From Bacteroidota bacterium (lineage in GTDB: Bacteria > Bacteroidota > Bacteroidia > Bacteroidales > Marinifilaceae): a stretch of 5,459 nt of DNA. Below the pieces are notes generated by a model that worked only from the letters and a program-made list of their open reading frames with translations, ran no database searches and was not told the DNA's origin. The stretch's first letter is position 1; each line of letters begins with the position of its first letter. Positions 1 through 4,883 of this stretch are shown in pieces. The DNA lies in assembly GCA_023400335.1 (NCBI GenBank), contig JAEXFF010000355.1, positions 1-5,459 on the forward strand, given 5' to 3'. Both the position numbers and the translations under genes were made by a program.

Positions 1-44
1 ACCCGGGCAGGTACCCCTAAAAACAACTAAGTAATAAAAACGGG

Positions 45-68
45 AAAACAAAACCACTCACGTGGTTT
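45..68 (-). terminator. Rho-independent terminator after the 73-756 lipoprotein gene
   Basis: Read on the minus strand just past the TAG stop at 73-75, the sequence forms a 7-bp perfect stem, AAACCAC pairing with GTGGTTT (arms 62-68 and 51-57), around the 4-base loop GTGA. A T-rich run (TTTTGTTTT) follows immediately. The position, 5 bases beyond the stop codon, and the orientation both fit an intrinsic terminator ending this gene's transcript. The remaining bases 1-44 show no gene. Confidence 0.65.
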
Positions 69-72
69 ATAT

Positions 73-756
73 CTACAGCAATTTTTGGGCCAATAACCTG
101 TAAATATTGCTCTTTTTATTCATTATTTTCATTTCCTTAAACAAACTGTCTTGTAATTCAACTTCATCCCCCAATTCATCCCACAGTAGAAACAAAGATA
201 ATTCGTGTTCAGGATTTGCTTCTATCGTCCTTTTTATATATTCTTTCCGGTATCGTTTGCACCGCTCTAAATTCCGATATAAAATTTCAAGCTCTTTTTC
301 CTCTGATTCAGTCTTTTCTTGTCTTTGTTCCAAAACGTGAATCATTGTTTGTAACTTCTGTGCCGGTACCTCATATTTTTCATTCAATACTTCGTATACT
401 GCCTCGAACTCCCTTTCCAAAGCCCCCCCTCTCACACAGATTTCACAGCTATCCTCCGTTTTCCGTTCTACCCGGACGGTCTCTTCCGGTGCTATGATAA
501 AAAAAATCTTCTCTCCTCCTATTTCCAATCCTACCTTAGCCGGCAACTGCAACTTATCTGTTCTCAGATCTACCCTTCCTTTTTCTATACCTTGCACAGC
601 CAATAAGATTGTATCACCACTTTCTGCAGACAAACCATATAAAGCAACGGTATCCCCCTTTCCTTCTCCTACTTCTCCTACAATCCTTACTTCATTTGAG
701 TTACAAGCATTCAAAAAAAACATAAAGAACGCAATCAGTAACCCAAAGCTTTTCAT
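73..756 (-). CDS. Lipoprotein resembling the N-terminal (DUF4369-like) and middle parts of TlpA-type proteins, without a thioredoxin domain
   Basis: A 227-residue protein starting at ATG 756 and ending at TAG. Residues 1-17 form a lipoprotein signal peptide (K2, then a hydrophobic core), and L-N-A-C places the lipidated cysteine at 18, so the mature protein should be anchored in the envelope. Residues about 22-110 are beta-rich and follow the pattern of DUF4369, the domain found at the N-terminus of many Bacteroidota AhpC/TSA-like thioredoxin lipoproteins: a small G-rich opening strand, a GDT turn, then a strand ending IIAPEETVRV. Residues about 112-180 are strongly charged and helical (many E, K, R), and NPEHELSLFLL at 181-191 resembles the middle region of the same family. 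The chain ends where a thioredoxin domain would normally begin, with no CxxC. C104 and C107 (CEIC) lie in the beta region but not in a thioredoxin motif context. The TlpA-like gene lies 101 bases upstream on the same strand. The family assignment comes from pattern recognition only; the molecular role is unknown. Confidence 0.8.
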   Translation of the reverse strand: MKSFGLLIAFFMFFLNACNSNEVRIVGEVGEGKGDTVALYGLSAESGDTILLAVQGIEKGRVDLRTDKLQLPAKVGLEIGGEKIFFIIAPEETVRVERKTEDSCEICVRGGALEREFEAVYEVLNEKYEVPAQKLQTMIHVLEQRQEKTESEEKELEILYRNLERCKRYRKEYIKRTIEANPEHELSLFLLWDELGDEVELQDSLFKEMKIMNKKSNIYRLLAQKLL

Positions 757-807
757 TAATTCTTGCTTTTATACTACAAATTTTCTTTTTTTAAGAGAAT
801 TTTCAGA

Positions 808-815
808 CAAATATA
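808..815 (-). promoter_or_regulatory. Putative Bacteroidota -7 promoter box for the 73-756 gene
   Basis: On the minus strand this reads TATATTTG, a full match to the TAnnTTTG -7 consensus used by the Bacteroidota primary sigma factor. It would start transcription about 45-50 bases before the ATG at 756. I see no TTG-type -33 element at the expected distance; that stretch is only A/T-rich. The call therefore rests on the -7 box and its position. The rest of the 757-856 gap holds no gene and no clear terminator hairpin for the upstream thioredoxin gene. Confidence 0.5.
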
Positions 816-856
816 TAAAAGTTTTAAAAAAATAAAAAGTAAAAGCTAAAAAATTA

Positions 857-2182
857 TCAAATAAATTTATTCAAAAGCGTCCTGATTTCTCCGGAAGGAC
901 GGGGAGCACTTGAATCTATGATATTTCCGTCAGGCCCGATCAGGATAAAACGGGGTACGCTGATGATCATATACTCTTCATTAAATGCCTTTTCATTTCC
1001 CACAATCGCCTGAATTCCACCATAATGATTTTTTTCGAGGAGTTTAATCCATTCTTTTCTGCGGGATTCTTCATCAATGGATACGGATAAAAATTTTATA
1101 TTTTTTCCCTTGTATTCCCCCTGCAACAAACTGATATAAGGCAACTCATTTTTACAAGGCTGACACCAGCTTGCCCATACACTAATATACAAATAAGATC
1201 CTCTGAAGTCGGAAAGCCGTATTTTCTTTTTCCGGGGACTCATCACTTCAAAATCAGGAGCTGGTTTACCAGGCAATAAATTCTCAAAATGGCCGACCAC
1301 TTCTTCAATATATTTCCGGTTCACAGAATCCGTACATTCCTGACGAAAGATTTCCAATAAATGTTCTGCCCCTTCTATACCATTATTTTCCCAGATATAC
1401 CGGTCAACTGTTTCTTTTAACAAGAAATTGCGGATATCCGGACGCTCAAAATTAGCCATAATATATTCAGCCAACCCACTGGTGTAATTTTGATCTGTGG
1501 AATAATTATTTCCTCCCTGCGAATAGGTATAGTCCAGCAAAAATTTTCTGTAATCTTTGGTCACAAATAACTGATGATGATTGAGAGAAAAAGTAGACAG
1601 ATACGCTTTAAAAATTTTTCCAGGCTTATAATCAGCTAAGTACTGTTGTTTGTAAATCGGATACACCAATAATCGTTCCCCTACTGAATAACGGATTCTT
1701 TGCATTTCCAATTCTGTAAAATCACTGTCAAAATTCTTTGCCTTCAGCAATTCTGTCTTTTCATCAATCAAAGCTTTTAACTTATCCACAAATGCTTTTT
1801 CATCCAGGGCATAATAATTCTTGTCAAAATAAACAGCCATTTCCTGTTCTTTCAGGTAATTATTAATTCCTCCTAAACTCCCGCTAAAATTAAGAGAACC
1901 GGAAATATTCAATAAATTCATATTGACTGTCAAGTCCTCTCCCGGTCTCAGGTAAATATCCCAGATATTGGATCCGAAAGAAGCAAATGCACTTTTTTTC
2001 AAACTGATTTTTCCGGCAAAGAAACCATTTTCATCTAAAGGAAAAGTGTAAATACTATCTTCCACCCATACGGTTACAATAGAATCGCCGTTTTCTATTC
2101 TACCGTTCACATAAACAAAATCTTTGCGACCACATGAAAAGGACAATAGCAAGATAATAACTATCCCAAATAAATATTTCAT
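857..2182 (-). CDS. TlpA/ResA-like thioredoxin-domain lipoprotein (DUF4369-like N-terminus)
   Basis: A 441-residue envelope protein, probably a thiol-disulfide oxidoreductase facing the periplasm. The preferred start is ATG 2182. An in-frame TTG lies directly before it at 2185, but the ATG gives a clean signal peptide. Residues 1-16 are hydrophobic after K2, and S-F-S-C places the lipid-modified cysteine at 17. Residues about 20-110 are a beta-rich DUF4369-like domain (VNGRIENGDSIVTVWVED, then IYLRPGEDLTVNMN), and about 110-295 are mainly helical. The thioredoxin fold covers about 303-441: GKPAPDFEV opening, LSDFRGSYLYISVWASW, active site CQPC at 340-343, SVSIDEE, and the cis-proline in SVPRFILIGPDG at about 410. 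Both catalytic cysteines and the cis-proline are present, so it should be redox active. In this family such proteins typically reduce or exchange disulfides of exported proteins, for instance in cytochrome maturation or oxidative stress; the actual substrate cannot be read here. It probably has its own promoter at 2207-2214. Confidence 0.93.
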   Translation of the reverse strand: MKYLFGIVIILLLSFSCGRKDFVYVNGRIENGDSIVTVWVEDSIYTFPLDENGFFAGKISLKKSAFASFGSNIWDIYLRPGEDLTVNMNLLNISGSLNFSGSLGGINNYLKEQEMAVYFDKNYYALDEKAFVDKLKALIDEKTELLKAKNFDSDFTELEMQRIRYSVGERLLVYPIYKQQYLADYKPGKIFKAYLSTFSLNHHQLFVTKDYRKFLLDYTYSQGGNNYSTDQNYTSGLAEYIMANFERPDIRNFLLKETVDRYIWENNGIEGAEHLLEIFRQECTDSVNRKYIEEVVGHFENLLPGKPAPDFEVMSPRKKKIRLSDFRGSYLYISVWASWCQPCKNELPYISLLQGEYKGKNIKFLSVSIDEESRRKEWIKLLEKNHYGGIQAIVGNEKAFNEEYMIISVPRFILIGPDGNIIDSSAPRPSGEIRTLLNKFI

Positions 2183-2206
2183 CAATTTTCCCCGTTTTTA
2201 TATGAA

Positions 2207-2214
2207 CAAATATA
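2207..2214 (-). promoter_or_regulatory. Putative Bacteroidota -7 promoter box for the TlpA-like gene
   Basis: The minus strand reads TATATTTG, a full match to TAnnTTTG, 24 bases before the ATG at 2182. Transcription would start close to 2203, giving a leader of only about 20 bases, which is AT-rich apart from CGGGG. No convincing TTG -33 box is visible upstream, where the sequence is T-rich. This box supports transcription of the thioredoxin gene independent of the orphan gene upstream. Confidence 0.55.
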
Positions 2215-2239
2215 AAAAAAGAGAGAAGTATTTCATGTT

Positions 2240-2269
2240 AAAAAAAACATAATAAAAGGCCGTCCCTTT
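2240..2269 (-). terminator. Weak rho-independent terminator candidate after the orphan gene
   Basis: On the minus strand, 7 bases past the TGA stop at 2277-2279, AAAGG (2269-2265) can pair with CCTTT (2259-2255) around the loop GACGG. TTATTATG and a run of eight T (2247-2240) follow. The stem is only 5 bp and the T-run is about 7 bases away, so this is a weak candidate. A second small inverted repeat, ATGTT and AACAT at 2235-2250, overlaps the T-run. Confidence 0.35.
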
Positions 2270-2276
2270 AAAATGA

Positions 2277-2615
2277 TCATTCTTTTTTATATACGATACC
2301 GTGACACCTGGCATAGTCGAGAATATTATAAAAGGCATATTTTCCGACATCCGAAAACTCATCCTCACTTCCGAACCGTCTGGCCAATTCCCTGGGCACT
2401 TCAATAAGACGGCAGCCCAACTTCCGGGCCAATATCCATGTAGCATCCCTGTCAAACAGAGCGCCCCGATGCTTTTCCCTTTCGGGGAAATTATAATTCC
2501 AATCGTCCTGTCTCAGCAGCAGGCCCTCCTCGGTAAATTCTGCAGTGATACAGGTTCCGGTCTCGAAATCGTCATGACTGTTGAAAATGATGCAGGAAAG
2601 ATTCTCTGATTCCAT
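2277..2615 (-). CDS. Orphan protein of unknown function, 112 residues
   Basis: This frame is open from ATG 2615 to TGA and encodes an acidic soluble protein with no signal peptide and no membrane segment, so it is probably cytoplasmic. I do not recognise the family. Residues about 5-45 look like beta strands (LSCIIFNSHDDFETGTCITAEF, then EGLLLRQDDWNYNF). Residues about 55-112 look helical (ATWILARKLGCRLIEVPRELARRF, then DVGKYAFYNILDYARCHGIVYKKE). Codons such as CTG, CGG, GGC and GCC are frequent, and the stretch is visibly richer in G+C than the AT-rich lipoprotein genes beside it, which could mean a different origin or different expression. A frame-B stop (TAA) lies 19-21 bases before the ATG, so the protein cannot extend upstream in this frame. 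No TAnnTTTG box or clear ribosome binding site precedes it. Another minus-strand reading frame (2513-2755) overlaps its first third; this one is preferred because it gives a complete and more protein-like sequence. Confidence 0.6.
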   Translation of the reverse strand: MESENLSCIIFNSHDDFETGTCITAEFTEEGLLLRQDDWNYNFPEREKHRGALFDRDATWILARKLGCRLIEVPRELARRFGSEDEFSDVGKYAFYNILDYARCHGIVYKKE

Positions 2616-2706
2616 GTTTTTAGTTCTGAAGCATTAGAAAATTCATCTGCCTGATCCGGGTAAAGAGTCTTTTTGGCTTTTTCAGGCAAACAGTGGTAAA
2701 ATGTTA

Positions 2707-2736
2707 CCCCCCTTTCGGTCATGTCCGGAAGGGGGG
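2707..2736. repeat. GC-rich 12-bp inverted repeat (stable hairpin)
   Basis: Arms 2707-2718 (CCCCCCTTTCGG) and 2725-2736 (CCGGAAGGGGGG) pair over 12 bp, with one T-G wobble on the plus-strand transcript, around the 6-base loop TCATGT. This is the most stable hairpin in the window. On neither strand is it followed directly by a T-run: minus continues TAACATTTT and plus continues CAGAAAAAAG. It is therefore not a textbook terminator. It sits between the terminator of the OmpA/TPR gene and the start of the orphan gene, where it could protect an mRNA 3' end, back up termination, or form a leader structure for the orphan gene. Confidence 0.6.
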
Positions 2737-2739
2737 CAG

Positions 2740-2772
2740 AAAAAAGATAAGCCAAGTGAGGATTATCTTTTT
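2740..2772 (-). terminator. Rho-independent terminator after the OmpA/TPR lipoprotein gene
   Basis: On the minus strand, 17 bases beyond the stop of the 2790-4511 gene, AAAAAGATAA (2772-2763) pairs perfectly with TTATCTTTTT (2750-2741). Beyond one mismatch the stem continues with CC/GG around a short loop. The descending arm ends in six T residues, so the stem supplies its own U-tract, as in many low-G+C terminators. The inverted repeat is nearly symmetrical and could also act on plus-strand transcripts, although no plus-strand gene is present. Confidence 0.6.
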
Positions 2773-2789
2773 AATATTCTCTGAACGAA

Positions 2790-4511
2790 TTACTGTACAA
2801 TGGTTTTGAACTCGCTATTGTCAAAATATTTGGCAAATTCTGCATCGGTCTTTGCCAAATCTTTCATAGCAACGTCTTTACCGCATGCCTCTTTCAGATT
2901 AGTAAATACCATAGTAGCATCATTATTTCTGGCACCGATAACGGCTTTCAAATAAGAAGCCAAAGCAGAATTGTCTTTTCCTTCATTCAATTTCTTCAAA
3001 GCCTCGTTATTATTACCGTTCAGTATATTAGCTAAAGCAGCATTTACACAATTGCAATTCCCGAAATAATCCACAGCAGCCTTATAGTTACCTTTCTTAA
3101 TAGCTACAATACCTTTATTATAGTTTACTTCATTTCCAACGCCGGTAGCAGCTCCGAACAAAACTTCAGCATCATTTACATTTCCATTCTTCAACTCAAC
3201 GGCACCCAGATTATTTTTTACTACTTTATTATTAGCTGACAAAGCATCGGCTTTCTGGAAGTCCGTTTTTGCTTCTGCCACTTTACCCATTTCAAATAAA
3301 GTCATACCGGCATCATTGAAACCTCTCCAGTCGTTCGGATACAAAGACATAGCAGACTGATAAACGGCCAGTTTATCTGCATTATTATCAAATAAAGTTG
3401 CGGCATATAATAATTCTTCTACATTCAATGCGGAAGGATCGGATTTTGCTAAACTTCTGATTTCTTCGTCAGATTTACCTACACGTTCAGCATTTACCAC
3501 AAATTTTGAACGTCTCAATTTCGGTAAAATCTGATCTGCAATTGTAGAATAAGCAGAGGCAATATTCTTAATTTCTCTTTCTCTTACTTCAGGATCGGAA
3601 TGCATAGCCAATACCCGGAGAATCAGTTCTTTATCCCGGATACTAGAAGCTTCCATTGCCTTTTTGAATCCTTCCCAGTCTTCTGCTACAACATATTTTT
3701 TGAAGAAATCCAAATCTTTATATTCTTCCATCTTGTTCTTCTTCATATTCTTTTTCAAGAAATTATCAGAAGATCCTTCCCGTTTGTTTGCTAATTTTTC
3801 ATTCCAATCATACGTTCCGTCCGGAGAAGCATACGACTGAATTTCAATGTTTTTCAAATTTACATTTTCATCTGCCTTTGCATCTTTCAGGAATTGTTCC
3901 ATTGCTTTGATTTCTTCCGATTTCACCTGATTATTCCGAATCTGTGAAGAATTGATCAGATAATAAATCGCAGCTTCGTTCTGTTCCGGAGTAATCCGTT
4001 GGAAATTGTCATTTCCCAAAGCAAGAGCAGGATTATTATTCACTAAAGTAGCCGTAGCAATAATACCATCAGCTATTTTAGTCCCTTCAAAATTGACAGC
4101 TTTAGCTCCCTTAGAAGCTTTGATTTCTACAACCAGATCTGAAATCCTCATCGCATCATCAAAAGGTACCTGACCTGTATAGGTAATCGTCTTACCCGTT
4201 TCATAAGGCACCACTATATTATTTCCCTGAACATTTTCCCCTTGAAGAGTTGTCGGTTCAAAAGCTTTTTCTCCACCCTGGTATTTCAATACGGGAGTAG
4301 CTACAACTGTCACATTTTTATTGAAAAATTTAGCAGGAATAGTGACGTCGATCTTCACATCAACCATTTCCCCTTTTTCTTCCAGAACCTCTGGAGTTAC
4401 TTTATACCCCATTTCCCCTGCTCTCTTCTTCATTTTATTCAATGGAGAACAAGATGCAATGACAAGGCTCGCCAACGATAAAGTTGCAATTGTTCTAAAT
4501 GTCCTTTTCAT
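2790..4511 (-). CDS. OmpA-like / TPR-repeat lipoprotein of Bacteroidales type
   Basis: A 573-residue protein from ATG 4511 to TAA. Residues 1-20 form a lipoprotein signal peptide (KR near the start, hydrophobic core), and V-I-A-S-C places the lipid-modified cysteine at 21, indicating an outer-membrane lipoprotein. Residues about 35-165 are beta-rich and unassigned (DVKIDVTIPAKFFNKNVTVVATPVLKY). Residues about 175-345 resemble an OmpA-like domain: AAIYYLINSSQIR, then IEIQSYASPDGTYDWNEKLANKR at 222-244, where N237 and R244 fall in the positions of the usual N..L...RA motif. The stretch 250-330 looks like an insertion into that fold. From about 363 to 484, three to four TPR helix pairs follow (NDWRGFNDAGMTLFEMGKVAEAKTDFQKADAL; NNLGAVELKNGNVNDAEVLF; NYNKGIVAIKKGNYKAAVDYFG), then a helical tail with a CNC pair at 486-488. 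The likely role is structural: peptidoglycan contact plus protein-protein binding at the outer membrane. That role is inferred from the domains only. A good -7 box lies upstream and a terminator follows. Confidence 0.88.
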   Translation of the reverse strand: MKRTFRTIATLSLASLVIASCSPLNKMKKRAGEMGYKVTPEVLEEKGEMVDVKIDVTIPAKFFNKNVTVVATPVLKYQGGEKAFEPTTLQGENVQGNNIVVPYETGKTITYTGQVPFDDAMRISDLVVEIKASKGAKAVNFEGTKIADGIIATATLVNNNPALALGNDNFQRITPEQNEAAIYYLINSSQIRNNQVKSEEIKAMEQFLKDAKADENVNLKNIEIQSYASPDGTYDWNEKLANKREGSSDNFLKKNMKKNKMEEYKDLDFFKKYVVAEDWEGFKKAMEASSIRDKELILRVLAMHSDPEVREREIKNIASAYSTIADQILPKLRRSKFVVNAERVGKSDEEIRSLAKSDPSALNVEELLYAATLFDNNADKLAVYQSAMSLYPNDWRGFNDAGMTLFEMGKVAEAKTDFQKADALSANNKVVKNNLGAVELKNGNVNDAEVLFGAATGVGNEVNYNKGIVAIKKGNYKAAVDYFGNCNCVNAALANILNGNNNEALKKLNEGKDNSALASYLKAVIGARNNDATMVFTNLKEACGKDVAMKDLAKTDAEFAKYFDNSEFKTIVQ

Positions 4512-4566
4512 AATTGTTCAAAAATTTATACTTAAAAAAATTTAAATTAGTCACCTTTTGGCAAAG

Positions 4567-4574
4567 CAAATGTA
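4567..4574 (-). promoter_or_regulatory. Putative Bacteroidota -7 promoter box for the OmpA/TPR gene
   Basis: The minus strand reads TACATTTG, a full match to TAnnTTTG, giving a start near 4561 and a leader of about 50 bases. The leader is almost entirely A/T near the ATG, which is typical for strong Bacteroidota genes that do not rely on a Shine-Dalgarno site. A TTGG 26 bases upstream (near 4600-4603) is a little farther than usual for a -33 element. A second match, TACGTTTG, occurs at 4687-4694 inside the octamer array and may be a coincidence of the repeat. Confidence 0.5.
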
Positions 4575-4634
4575 TGAAAAAATATCAAAAAAACTACTTC
4601 CAATAAAAAATATTATACAATTATTCCGATCTCG

Positions 4635-4699
4635 GTTTAAATGTTCAAAAAGTTCAATTGTTCAATTGTTTAAATGTTCAAACGTCCAAACGTATAAAC
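4635..4699. repeat. Array of eight 8-base units (consensus GTTYAAAY)
   Basis: On the plus strand the units run head to tail: GTTTAAAT, GTTCAAAA, one extra A, GTTCAATT, GTTCAATT, GTTTAAAT, GTTCAAAC, GTCCAAAC, GTATAAAC. Every unit starts with GT and has an A pair at positions 5-6. The implied parent unit GTTTAAAC is a perfect palindrome. A 15-base segment occurs identically at 4635-4649 and 4668-4682. The array lies about 60 bases upstream of the OmpA/TPR promoter box. It could be a degenerate simple-sequence repeat or a cluster of binding sites; the sequence alone does not decide. Confidence 0.75.
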
Positions 4700-4850
4700 C
4701 TGTGAATGTCTAAGTATTCGGACTATTTCCCATCCGGTAAATAAGCTTTTGTACTGCTGAAGGAAACCCTCCAAAATTCCCGTTTTATCCATTCCTTATT
4801 GAAACAGGGATTATCCCTCTGTCAAATTATTCTTCCTCCTGCTGAAACCC

Positions 4851-4873
4851 TTAAACGTTTTAAACGTTTAAAT
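4851..4873. repeat. AT-rich palindromic repeat pair next to the alaS 3' end
   Basis: TTAAACGTTT followed by TAAACGTTTA makes two copies of the palindrome AAACGTTT. TTAAACG (4851-4857) can also pair with CGTTTAA (4865-4871) across a 7-base loop. It lies 10-32 bases past the alaS stop. On the minus strand no T-run follows (GGGTTTCAG), so it is not a classical terminator. The core resembles the GTTTAAAC-like unit of the array at 4635-4699. Confidence 0.55.
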
Positions 4874-4883
4874 AATTAAAGAT

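Larger units (their letters stand above)
4512..4883. other. 372-base intergenic region between alaS and the OmpA/TPR gene
   Basis: No convincing gene is present. From right to left it holds a palindromic repeat pair beside alaS (4851-4873), a small imperfect hairpin around AGGGATTATCCCT (4806-4818), and two similar 13- and 17-base copies of CTGCTGAA..AACCCT (4839-4851 and 4754-4770). Next come a minus-strand 40-codon open frame (4670-4792) of doubtful status, the octamer array (4635-4699), and the AT-rich promoter and leader of the OmpA/TPR gene. I see no tRNA fold, and no long hairpin with a T-run serving as an obvious alaS terminator. Confidence 0.7.

Noticed and set aside
4..16. CCCGGG and GGTACC palindromes close together, resembling a cloning polylinker
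   Set aside because: The spacing and flanking bases do not match the common vector polylinker order, and two 6-base palindromes can occur by chance.
107..835. Plus-strand open frames of 77-113 codons opposite the 73-756 gene and its promoter
   Set aside because: They are antisense shadows of a well-supported lipoprotein gene, low in complexity (S, F, P and K rich), and have no start signals of their own.
2183..2185. TTG as the start of the TlpA-like gene
   Set aside because: An ATG follows immediately and gives the same signal peptide; TTG starts are rare and nothing favours it here.
2198..2455. Minus-strand 85-codon frame overlapping the orphan gene
   Set aside because: It lies out of frame inside the orphan gene, runs through the terminator and T-rich gap, and ends in a low-complexity tail of F, Y and L.
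2301..2609. Plus-strand 102-codon frame opposite the orphan gene
   Set aside because: It mirrors the orphan gene almost exactly, as expected for an antisense shadow in G+C-rich coding sequence; no promoter or ribosome site precedes it.
4635..4699. CRISPR-like array
   Set aside because: The units are 8 bases, contiguous and degenerate, with no 25-40-base repeats separated by unique spacers.
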